A DNA stretch of 64,000 bases from Deltaproteobacteria bacterium (GTDB lineage Bacteria > Desulfobacterota > Desulfobacteria > Desulfobacterales > Desulfosarcinaceae): positions 1 through 64,000 of the forward strand of contig JAHLLR010000003.1 in assembly GCA_020444075.1 (NCBI GenBank), written 5' to 3'. Below, piece after piece: positions 1 to 7,101 of the stretch. Under the pieces are notes generated by a model. That model made no database searches. It saw only the letters and a program-made list of their open reading frames with translations, and was not told the DNA's origin. Position 1 is the stretch's first letter. Every line of letters starts with the position of its first letter. The position numbers were made by a program, and so were the translations under genes.

Positions 1-3
1 ATC

Positions 4-270
4 ATGGACAATGATCTTGATAATATGAGTAGAGAAGAACTCGTTATTGAGGTAAAGAAGCTTCGAAATGGAATTCGGGCACATCGAGACAGTACAGGAC
101 ACGATCTTTGTTGGTATCATCCTGAACTCTGGATCTTATTGCCTGAAAAAACAGATCCCTTACCATCAGTTCCTGAATGGTCAACGTTTTTGGAGGGGTG
201 TGTGCGATATCGGCGCTCACTTGATGAACAGATACCAAATGCACCTCGGATAAAAGAACCATACAAATAG
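4..270 (+). CDS. Small conserved hypothetical protein (88 aa)
   Basis: A short, soluble, strongly charged protein without signal peptide or membrane segment. It starts with an acidic/basic helix (residues 1-25) followed by a block rich in Trp, His and Pro (TGHDLCWYHPELW near residue 32). From memory this block is characteristic of a small family of uncharacterised proteins scattered through many proteobacteria, often in accessory DNA; no function is known to me. The ATG lies three bases from the window edge, so any ribosome-binding site or upstream partner is out of view. No same-strand gene follows for over 1.4 kb, so it looks like the last or only gene of its unit. Confidence 0.7.
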   Translation: MDNDLDNMSREELVIEVKKLRNGIRAHRDSTGHDLCWYHPELWILLPEKTDPLPSVPEWSTFLEGCVRYRRSLDEQIPNAPRIKEPYK

Positions 271-676
271 TGATGGTTTTGGCAAATAACTTAAAAGATC
301 TTAAAAACTTAGTTTTATGCATAACAGGGATTTAGGGGGTCATGAAAAAACGCATAAAAAAATCCCCGTTATATATTGAAATTAATGAAGAAAACACCTC
401 CAGGAGTAATACTTTAAACAACCTTCCCATTCCCACAACCTTCCCTCGTTCAGAATCGCTGGGACGAGACGATGGATAAAACGCTATTTGTTATATTTTC
501 CGGGAACTCAAGCTTAGTGCCCCTATTCATAAATACGATGGCATTCGATCGCCGATGTAGCCCGACTCGTCGCGCTGGTCGGCGCGCCAATAGCGCTGCT
601 ATGGGCGATTCTTTCGCCTTGCGATCCGGGCGCCTCGGTCATCTCGGTGCGTTACCCTATTTATGGATATGACCAC
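271..676. other. Intergenic region with hairpin and a coding remnant
   Basis: Bases 319-374 form an imperfect inverted repeat (ATAACAGGGATTT against AAATCCCCGTTAT) that could end transcription of the preceding gene, though no clear T-run follows. From about 552 to 670 the base composition turns GC-rich and one forward frame reads like a hydrophobic protein piece (ADVARLVALVGAPIALLW), without a start codon or ribosome-binding site. I read this as a decayed gene end. Nothing else is recognisable. Confidence 0.35.
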
Positions 677-1465
677 TTAGTTCGAATCGGGCCATGGGTT
701 GTGAACGGGATCCGGGCTTAAGATCTGGTCAATGGTGCCGTCGGTTTTCATCTCCAGGATCAACCGGTTGATCTCCGGAATCAGGCCCGCTACCGGTGAT
801 TTTCTGGATATTCCGATACGATAGGCGTGTTGGCTGGAAAATTTGGGTGTAAATTTTAGCTTTCCCTTCCACTCGGGATGGGACCTGATGAGGCTGTTGA
901 TTACGGATTCATTGCCCAGTAAAATGTCCATCCGTGAATGGAGCAACTTTCTGATGCCCTGTTCGTAGCTCATACAGCGCTCAGTTTTCAAAATCCCTTT
1001 TTCAATGGCCTGCTGAAAAATCTCACCATGGGAGTACCCGTTGACAACACCTATGGTATAGGGTTTTAAATCCTCAACCGTTTCCCATTCAATGGGGCTT
1101 CCCTTTCTTTGGGCCAGGAACCAGACCCGGCTTTTGTCATTCATTACGATATCGGTGAATGCGATATAGGTGCTTCTTTCCTGGTTTTGGACAAGGGGAA
1201 AAGTCAGGTCTGCTTCACCGGTTTTCAGATACCCCAGGGCCCGTTTCCAGGGAAGGATCTGTGATGTGAAATTCAAACCCAGCCGGGAAAAGATCTCCCT
1301 GCAAAGTTCAATGGAGATTCCGCCCTGGGCGGGTCCGCCTTCCTTTCCGATGGTAAAGGGGGGCCAGGGATCACTCACAAAGGTCACCTGCCGGATTTCC
1401 TGGCTGGAAACCGGATGGCATAGGATCATCACAATGGTCATCACAATGAATAGTGATTTTTTCAT
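677..1465 (-). CDS. Periplasmic solute-binding protein, family 3
   Basis: A 262-residue exported protein of the SBP_bac_3 fold (amino-acid ABC transporter binding proteins and relatives). Residues 1-21 are a Sec signal peptide (MKKSLFIVMTIVMILCHPVS). Mature sequence features include DPWPPFTIGKEGG, GISIELCREIFSRLG, a DLTFPLVQNQERS block and a late QHAYRIGIS segment, the usual two-lobe arrangement. The length matches the family (250-280). I chose the ATG at 1465 because it gives the signal peptide directly and has an AAGG about ten bases upstream; a longer in-frame extension to 1534 lacks these. No permease or ATPase gene is adjacent, so it may be an orphan receptor, as often seen in Desulfobacterota. 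The ligand cannot be inferred. Confidence 0.85.
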   Translation of the reverse strand: MKKSLFIVMTIVMILCHPVSSQEIRQVTFVSDPWPPFTIGKEGGPAQGGISIELCREIFSRLGLNFTSQILPWKRALGYLKTGEADLTFPLVQNQERSTYIAFTDIVMNDKSRVWFLAQRKGSPIEWETVEDLKPYTIGVVNGYSHGEIFQQAIEKGILKTERCMSYEQGIRKLLHSRMDILLGNESVINSLIRSHPEWKGKLKFTPKFSSQHAYRIGISRKSPVAGLIPEINRLILEMKTDGTIDQILSPDPVHNPWPDSN

Positions 1466-1689
1466 TGGCTGGCCGCCTTGAGTTTTCTCTATCACCCCTG
1501 CCTGAATCTGCTTCAGGCTATCTGTTGTACGCATAACACACCAGGCACGGACAGGGTCAATGCTACGATTTTTGTTTTACGTTCGTCAATCATTTTACCT
1601 TTTATCGACTTGAATTCACCCGGGGAAGTAGTCGATGCTGTTTACAAATTGTACAAAATCCGATATCAAATAATTTTTTATACCTTCTG

Positions 1690-2060
1690 AAGAACCGCTT
1701 TTTTTCTTTCGCCCTTGCCGCCAAGAACTTTGAGCGCGCAGGTCTTTCTTTGGCCATCACTCAGATTCATGAAGAGGCAGGTCGCGCCCTCACTGCCGAG
1801 CCAGACGAAGTTTTTGACCTGATCTTTCTCGATTCGGAACGCCCTGAATACCCTGGGTGGTGGTTTAATATCAAGCGGGTCCTTCGGCGGGGCGGGTTGC
1901 TTGTCGCGGACAACGCCACGTCCCACCCCGAACGATTGGCACCGTTCGTCGCTCTGGTTGAAGCGGATGCCGAATTCACCACATGTCTGTTCCCGTTGGG
2001 AACGGCGAGTTTCTTGCCACAAGCTCTCACCAGCAGCGATGACGCCCGACCGGCAGTCAA
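1690..2060 (+). pseudogene. Remnant of a COG4122-type O-methyltransferase
   Basis: The forward frame carries the C-terminal half of a SAM-dependent O-methyltransferase: a KNFERAGL motif near 1725, then FDLIFLDSERPEYPGWW, RVLRRGGLLVADNATSH and a final beta-strand-like FPLGTASFL. Family members are about 210-220 residues and bind SAM in the N-terminal half, which is absent here. There is no plausible start codon with a ribosome-binding site. Only a TTG at 1750 opens the frame, and it falls inside the conserved region. After about 2010 the frame runs on into low-quality sequence up to the next gene. The GC content is higher than in the flanking genes. I call it a truncated, non-functional leftover of recombination. 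Confidence 0.65.
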
Positions 2061-2141
2061 CCGGGCCCGTGCGATAAGCCGCGCAGGCCGGTTGCGTTGG
2101 ACATCTGCACAGAACCATAGACCGATTTTTGGAGGTAAGAA

Positions 2142-2735
2142 ATGTCTACTACCCAGCTTTTTGTAGAACTTCTTGTGATTGGATTTGGTGTGGTTGTCTG
2201 GTGTGCCATTCTAATAGCCGGCCTTTTGGAATTGCCTTTCGATAAAGCGATTTTTGACATTAAATTGTCACTCTGGCCGCCCCTTTTGGGGGTTGCATAC
2301 GTTTTTGGAATCCTTCTTGATCGACTGATGTATTCCGCTTTTGGTCGCAGGAAAAACGAAATTGAGGAGCGAATTCTGGGCGACATTGCCAGTCCAAAAG
2401 CTCCGGTAATCGAAAGAATTGTCATGGAAGCGTCAGAACCCCTGAACTACATGATTCACTACAACAGGAGTAGATCGAGAATCTGCCGGGCGTGGTTTCT
2501 AAACTTCTTTCTCATTGGAATAAGCTTTATCATATGGCACTATCGCGTGAACCAGATGCCTGCTTGGTGTGCTTTTTTCATAATATCGGCTTTGGTTTCA
2601 CTGTCGGCGGTCTCGTATTGGGTTGGCGGCCTGCTTGAAGAGGATCACTACAATAACATCCGATGGTCATACAATTATTGCATCGAAAGAAAGCGACATG
2701 ACGGAATTAGCTCGTCTGAAACTGAAACTTTATAA
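2142..2735 (+). CDS. Hypothetical membrane protein
   Basis: A 197-residue protein with four likely membrane helices: residues about 7-29, 43-62, 118-134 and 142-164. Between helices 2 and 3 lies a charged cytoplasmic segment (RRKNEIEERILGD). The C-terminal tail is soluble and polar. An AGGAGGT lies eight bases before the ATG at 2142, a strong ribosome-binding site. The sequence overlaps the tail of the methyltransferase remnant, which supports the view that the remnant is not translated to its formal end. I do not recognise a family. The gene may form a unit with the NTF2-like gene 56 bases downstream. Confidence 0.7.
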   Translation: MSTTQLFVELLVIGFGVVVWCAILIAGLLELPFDKAIFDIKLSLWPPLLGVAYVFGILLDRLMYSAFGRRKNEIEERILGDIASPKAPVIERIVMEASEPLNYMIHYNRSRSRICRAWFLNFFLIGISFIIWHYRVNQMPAWCAFFIISALVSLSAVSYWVGGLLEEDHYNNIRWSYNYCIERKRHDGISSSETETL

Positions 2736-2791
2736 TGAAGAGGAGGAGGGGCAGGTCTCCACATTACACAAATTAGCGCAGCCCCAGAATC

Positions 2792-3181
2792 ATGGATATG
2801 AATGAAGATAGCCAAAAGGCAGTCATCGAAGGTTATATCGCTGCCTACAATGCCTTCGATGTGGATGGGATGCTCGCCTTTATTCATCCAAAGGTTGTTT
2901 TTAAAAATATCACCGGAGATGGGGTAAACGCGCAGGCCACAGGAGTCGATGAACTTCGAACGTTGGCAGAGCAATCGAAATCACTGTTCTCTTCCCGCTG
3001 CCAGGAAATAACCAGTTTCAGTTCAGACGGTGCTGCAGCTGCCGTCGATATCAAATTTGAAGGCGTGTTGGCCATCGACTTGCCAAACGGGATGAAAGCG
3101 GGCGACATTCTGCGAGTAACCGGTCGTTCCGAATTCCAGTTTCGGGAAGGCAAATTATTTAAAATAATAGATTTTAGCTGA
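2792..3181 (+). CDS. NTF2-like / SnoaL-like domain protein
   Basis: A 129-residue soluble protein with the cone-shaped NTF2-like fold signature: an N-terminal helix pair ending in YIAAYNAFDVDGMLAFIHP, then alternating strands (VVFKNITGDG, AAVDIKFEGVLAIDL, SEFQFREGKLFKIIDFS). The closing strand with Phe-Arg-Glu-Gly-Lys-hydrophobic is typical of SnoaL/limonene-epoxide-hydrolase-like small enzymes and stress proteins. Members vary in role, so I assign only the fold. Two start codons two codons apart (2792, 2798) are possible; neither has a strong ribosome-binding site. Confidence 0.7.
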   Translation: MDMNEDSQKAVIEGYIAAYNAFDVDGMLAFIHPKVVFKNITGDGVNAQATGVDELRTLAEQSKSLFSSRCQEITSFSSDGAAAAVDIKFEGVLAIDLPNGMKAGDILRVTGRSEFQFREGKLFKIIDFS

Positions 3182-3294
3182 AGCATTGACCGTAAAACAA
3201 CTATGTTCATTGGATGGTTCGTTACTCGCCACCAATAACATACGATGTTTGATATACGAGCTTTAAGGGTCAAAAGGGAGATTGTTCGAATAAT

Positions 3295-3825
3295 ATGGGG
3301 AAGTTTTCCGAAGGCTTGTTGAATGACGAGATGATATTAAAGAACTTAACTATTTGCCCCGGTCAGACCATTCTTGATGCCGGTTGTGGCAACGGATACA
3401 TGGCAATAAAATTCTCAAAATTAGTGGGAGATACCGGGAAAATTTATGCTCTCGATTCAGATAGGGGATTGATTGCCAATCTTAGAAAAGAAATCGGAAA
3501 GAAATCCAATATTGATGCTATTGTTGGCGATATTACAAAAAGGACTGCTCTAAAAGACGCTTCAGTAGATCTGGTTTACCTTTCAACAGTATTTCATATA
3601 TTCCCGGACACTGAAATTGTGTGTTTCGAGAATGAAATAAATAGGATTTTAAAGCCGAAAGCTCAATTAGCTATAATCAATATCAACAAAGAAGACTCCC
3701 CTTTTGGACCTCCTGTGGAAATGCGGTATTCCCCTGAAGAATTAAGACAAAAACTTTCCTTTGTTCCCAAGAAATGTATTGATGTTGGAAAACATTTTTA
3801 CATGCAACTGTTTATAAAAAGATAG
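3295..3825 (+). CDS. Class I SAM-dependent methyltransferase
   Basis: A 176-residue methyltransferase of the Methyltransf_11/31 type. SAM-binding motif I is ILDAGCGNGYMAIKFSK (about residue 27), motif II is the acidic end of IYALDSD, motif III IVGDITK, and a post-motif VDLVYLSTVFHIF precedes EINRILKPKAQLAIINI. The length is near the minimum for the fold, so the substrate cap is small. The substrate is unknown; relatives near Mer/metal or quinone genes exist, but no such context is visible here. Codon use is clearly AT-richer than the core genes, consistent with accessory DNA. A GNAT gene follows 31 bases downstream on the same strand. Confidence 0.8.
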   Translation: MGKFSEGLLNDEMILKNLTICPGQTILDAGCGNGYMAIKFSKLVGDTGKIYALDSDRGLIANLRKEIGKKSNIDAIVGDITKRTALKDASVDLVYLSTVFHIFPDTEIVCFENEINRILKPKAQLAIININKEDSPFGPPVEMRYSPEELRQKLSFVPKKCIDVGKHFYMQLFIKR

Positions 3826-3856
3826 ATGATGGAATCGAATACTTCCGGAGAAGAAG

Positions 3857-4393
3857 TTGATTATTAAAAAAGCAACCAATTCAGATTTAAATGATGTCCT
3901 GCGCATAGAAACGGAAGCGTTTGGGCATAGCAAGGAATCGAATCTCGTCAACGACTTGCTGAATGACGATAGCGCCAAACCCCGGCTCTCCCTGCTTGCC
4001 ATGGATGATGACGGGGCGGTTGGACATATTCTTTTTACCCGGGTTCGAATAACCGGAAATGAAGATGCACTGTCCGCCATGATCCTTGCGCCGCTTGCAA
4101 TCCTGCCAAGTGCTCAAGGTAAAGGCGTTGGCGGCGAACTCATACGGGAAGGGTTAAGGCAACTGTCTGAATCGAAGGTCCATCTTGTTTTTGTCCTGGG
4201 CCATCCGGGTTATTATCCGCGATTCGGGTTCAGGCCGGCTGGCGTTCATGGGTTTGACGCGCCTTACCCTATCCCGGCTAAAGACGCCGCTGCCTGGATG
4301 GTTCAGGAACTGAAACCGGGAACTATTGGAAGCTTCAGCGGCAGGATCATTTGTGCGGATACGTTGAATAAACCTGAGCACTGGCGGGAATAA
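3857..4393 (+). CDS. GNAT family N-acetyltransferase
   Basis: A 178-residue acetyltransferase close to the YhbS group. The acetyl-CoA pyrophosphate loop is QGKGVGG (about residue 86) after a beta-strand LAPLAILPSA. The C-terminal half has VFVLGHPGYYPRFGFRPA, the usual YhbS-like block. It starts with TTG at 3857, six bases after GGAG at 3847-3850; no ATG fits the conserved N-terminus MIIKKAT as well. The substrate is not predictable. A short hairpin with a T-rich tail (4402-4423) lies just after the stop codon. Confidence 0.85.
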   Translation: MIIKKATNSDLNDVLRIETEAFGHSKESNLVNDLLNDDSAKPRLSLLAMDDDGAVGHILFTRVRITGNEDALSAMILAPLAILPSAQGKGVGGELIREGLRQLSESKVHLVFVLGHPGYYPRFGFRPAGVHGFDAPYPIPAKDAAAWMVQELKPGTIGSFSGRIICADTLNKPEHWRE

Positions 4394-4401
4394 AAGCTGA
4401 C

Positions 4402-4423
4402 GAGCGCCATAATCGCTCATTTT
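4402..4423 (+). terminator. Possible weak terminator after the GNAT gene
   Basis: GAGCG (4402-4406) and CGCTC (4414-4418) form a five-pair stem with a seven-base loop followed by ATTTTA. The stem is short, so this is only a possible intrinsic terminator. Confidence 0.35.
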
Positions 4424-4439
4424 ACACCCCTCACCCTGT

Positions 4440-4491
4440 CCCTCTCCCCGCAGGGGCGAGGGGACGTTGACAAAACGGTCCTTCGTCAACG
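4440..4491. repeat. REP-like palindromes
   Basis: A GC-rich hairpin (CCCTCTCCCC, three-base loop, GGGGCGAGGGG; 4440-4464) is followed at once by a second inverted repeat (CGTTGAC ... GTCAACG, 4465-4491). The first half resembles the dispersed extragenic palindromes common in proteobacteria. It sits between convergent genes and could act as a two-way transcription stop. Confidence 0.45.
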
Positions 4492-4583
4492 GAACAGGGC
4501 AACCATACGGGCTTTCCATTACCCTCCATGCGTGAAGGACGGTAGCGGTGCTCCCATCAACCTGTTTTTCAGTCCACGAGGGG

Positions 4584-5765
4584 TTAACTGCCTTCCGTTG
4601 ATGGCTTGCCGAGAAGATCGACGGCCGCCCGGCAGTAGGTTTCGACACCGCTGAGCAGGATCTCTTCATTGAAGCCGAACCGCGGGTTGTGGATGCCGGC
4701 AAAGCTGTCATTGCCCGCACCCAGGCAGAAAAAACATCCCGGGACCCGTTCCAGGAAAAAGGCCATGTCCTCGCCGCCCAGCGTTTTTTCCGGTTCGACC
4801 ACCCGGTCAACGCCGACGACTTCACCGGCGATGCGCTTCATTCGGTCGGCCATGTCCGGATCGTTGATCGTGGGCGGATACCCCTGCTCGTAACTCATTT
4901 CGTAACCGGCTCCCATGGAATTGCATACACCCTTGACGATGGTTTCGATGATTTCGGGCCAACGTTTCCAGATCGTCTTGTCGAAAGTCCTGGCGGTGCC
5001 GCACAAATTAGCGCTTTCCGGGATGACGTTGAAGGCGGTGCCGGCCTGGAATTTCCCGACAGTGACGACCGAAGGTTGCAGCGGATCCATCTGGCGGCTG
5101 ACGATGCGCTGCAGGGCAGCCACCACCTGGCAGCCGGTGTCCAGGGCGTCCACGCACAAATGGGGCATGGCCCCGTGTCCGCCCTTGCCCGTGATGGTGA
5201 TGTCGAAACTGAACATGGCGGCCATCAGGACGCCGGGCCGGATGCCGATGGTTCCCTCGGGAATGGTGGGCCAGATGTGGCAGCCCAGGGCATAGTCCAC
5301 GTGGGGATTGTCCATCACGCCGGCCTCGATCATGGGCAAGGCGCCGCCCGGTCCCTCTTCGGCCGGCTGGAAGACAAACTTGATGGTCCCGTTGATCCGG
5401 TCCTTAAGCGCATTCATTGCCGTGGCGGTGACCAGGGCCATGGCCGTGTGGCCGTCGTGGCCGCAGGCGTGCATGACGCCGGGATGTTGGGAAGCGAAGG
5501 GCAGTCCGGTGGCTTCCGTGATGGGCAGGGCATCCATGTCCGCCCGGATGAGCAGGGTCGGGCCGGGGCGGCCGGTCTCCAGCAGGCCCACCACACCCGT
5601 GCGGGCGATGCCCGTGACCACGGAAAGGCCTTCCCGTTCCAGGTGCCCGGCCACATAGGCGCTGGTCTTCTCTTCGGTGTAAGCCACTTCCGGGATGCGG
5701 TGAAGGTCCCGGCGCACGCCGATGAGATGCTCCTTGTAGGATGCGATTTGGTCTTTGAGTACCAT
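4584..5765 (-). CDS. M20 family amidohydrolase (N-acyl-amino-acid / hippurate hydrolase type)
   Basis: A 393-residue cytoplasmic metallo-amidohydrolase that hydrolyses N-acyl or amide bonds of amino acids. The co-catalytic metal site is visible: HACGHDGH (about residue 99), the catalytic EEGPGG pair (about 136), CHIWP (about 161) and a late GGEDMAFFL. The lid/dimerisation domain covers about 185-300 (TGKGGHGAMPH at its start). The N-terminal RRDLHRIPEVAYTEEKT is typical of the carboxypeptidase Ss1/hippuricase group. It is the last gene of a four-gene minus-strand run and begins 28 bases after the SpmAB stop. The neighbouring acyl-CoA ligase suggests the released acyl group is activated and catabolised; this is an inference. 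Confidence 0.88.
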   Translation of the reverse strand: MVLKDQIASYKEHLIGVRRDLHRIPEVAYTEEKTSAYVAGHLEREGLSVVTGIARTGVVGLLETGRPGPTLLIRADMDALPITEATGLPFASQHPGVMHACGHDGHTAMALVTATAMNALKDRINGTIKFVFQPAEEGPGGALPMIEAGVMDNPHVDYALGCHIWPTIPEGTIGIRPGVLMAAMFSFDITITGKGGHGAMPHLCVDALDTGCQVVAALQRIVSRQMDPLQPSVVTVGKFQAGTAFNVIPESANLCGTARTFDKTIWKRWPEIIETIVKGVCNSMGAGYEMSYEQGYPPTINDPDMADRMKRIAGEVVGVDRVVEPEKTLGGEDMAFFLERVPGCFFCLGAGNDSFAGIHNPRFGFNEEILLSGVETYCRAAVDLLGKPSTEGS

Positions 5766-5793
5766 GGTGACCCCTCTATCGGTTTTCAGTTGA

Positions 5794-7101
5794 TTAATTC
5801 AGGAAGAGCCAGCAGGCCACAATGGCGAAGATCACCCCGGCGGCATCGGCGGTCAGGGCTGCCGCCATGGCGTGGCGGATGCGTCTCACCTGAACGGCGC
5901 CGAAGTAGACGGCCATGACGTAGAAGGTGGTTTCCGTGGAGCCTTGCAGGGTGGAGACCAGTACGCCGGTGTAGCTGTCCGGTCCGATGGCAGGGTCGTT
6001 GATGATCGAGGCCAGGATGCCGTAGGCGCCGGAGCCGCTTAACGGGCGCATCAACGCCATGGGCAGGGCCTCGGCCGGCAGGCCGAACGGTCCGGTGACC
6101 GGTGCCAGGGCCCCCACCAGCAGATCGAGGGCTCCGCTGGCCCGCAGCATGCCCACGGCCACGAGGATGGCCACCAGGTAGGGAATGATTCGCAGGGCCA
6201 CCTGGAATCCCTCCTTGGCACCGTCGACAAACACCTCGTAGACCTTCACCCGCCGGACGGCACCGAAGACGAGAAAGCCCGCCATCAGACCCGGCAGGAT
6301 CCACGGGGAGAATGCCTTGCCGAAAAGGACCGCCGTGGGGATCAGGGCCGCCAGGGCGGCGAGGGCCATGACGCTGACCCAGACCGGGTAAGCCCCCTGG
6401 GCCGCTATTAGGGTGGAAGTCTCACCCGGGCCCGTGGTTTCGGTTTTCTCACCGGCGTCATTTTTGTTGCCATCGGTTTGATCTATTTTCCCCATGGGCG
6501 ACAGGCGCTGGTAGAGTTTGGCCGCAAGGATGGCAACGGTGGTGGAGCCGATGGTCGCAAACAGGGTCGTGGGCAGGATGATGGCCGGGTCGGCACTGCC
6601 TGCCGCCGCCCGCAGGGCGATGACGCCGGTGGGCAGCAGCGTCACGCTGGAGGTGTTGATGGCCAGGAACAGGGCCATGGCGTTGGTGGCGGTTCCCGGC
6701 TGCGCGTTGAGGCTTTCCAGCTCCTGCATGGCCCGGATGCCGAAGGGCGTGGCGGCGTTGCCCAGCCCCAGGGCGTTGGCGGACAGGTTGAGGATCATGG
6801 CTCCCATGGCCGGATGGTCGGCCGGTACGTCGGGGAAGAGCCGCACCATCAGCGGCCGGATCAAACGGGCCAGGATGACCAGCATTCCCCCGGCTTCGGC
6901 CACCTTCATCAGGCCCAGAAACAGCGTCATCACGCCCACCAGCCCGATGGCCAGTTCCACCGCGCCGCCGGCCGATTCCACCATGGCCGTCGAGAGTGCC
7001 TCCATGGGTGACGGCAGATCCCCTGCCGGCTGGAAGCCGAATTGCTTCCAGCCGGCAAAGAGAACTGCGGCGAGAACGATGATCAGGAAGATGCGGTTCA
7101 C
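5794..7101 (-). CDS. Fused SpmA-SpmB (nucleoside-recognition/Gate domain) membrane protein
   Basis: A 435-residue integral membrane protein that joins two units normally encoded separately as spore maturation proteins A and B. The first half (about 1-215) has the SpmA-like LNLSANALGLGNAATPFGI and NTSSVTLLPTGVIALR. After a hydrophilic linker (about 210-240), the second half has the SpmB-like GFQVALRIIPYLVAILVAVGMLR and STETTFYVMAVYFGAV. Both belong to the Gate domain superfamily thought to form transporters. It starts with GTG at 7101, overlapping the TGA of the upstream acyl-CoA ligase (GTGA), so the two are translationally coupled. The organism is not expected to sporulate, and I infer a transport role for the substrate of the operon. 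Confidence 0.85.
   Translation of the reverse strand: MNRIFLIIVLAAVLFAGWKQFGFQPAGDLPSPMEALSTAMVESAGGAVELAIGLVGVMTLFLGLMKVAEAGGMLVILARLIRPLMVRLFPDVPADHPAMGAMILNLSANALGLGNAATPFGIRAMQELESLNAQPGTATNAMALFLAINTSSVTLLPTGVIALRAAAGSADPAIILPTTLFATIGSTTVAILAAKLYQRLSPMGKIDQTDGNKNDAGEKTETTGPGETSTLIAAQGAYPVWVSVMALAALAALIPTAVLFGKAFSPWILPGLMAGFLVFGAVRRVKVYEVFVDGAKEGFQVALRIIPYLVAILVAVGMLRASGALDLLVGALAPVTGPFGLPAEALPMALMRPLSGSGAYGILASIINDPAIGPDSYTGVLVSTLQGSTETTFYVMAVYFGAVQVRRIRHAMAAALTADAAGVIFAIVACWLFLN

Noticed and set aside
472-672. Short plus-strand open frame MDKTLFVIFSG...
   Set aside because: Composition changes in its middle, no ribosome-binding site, Arg-rich second half; more likely non-coding or a remnant in another frame.
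4689-5918. Plus-strand open frame across the M20 amidohydrolase
   Set aside because: Antisense to a protein with intact catalytic motifs; composition typical of reverse-strand shadows.
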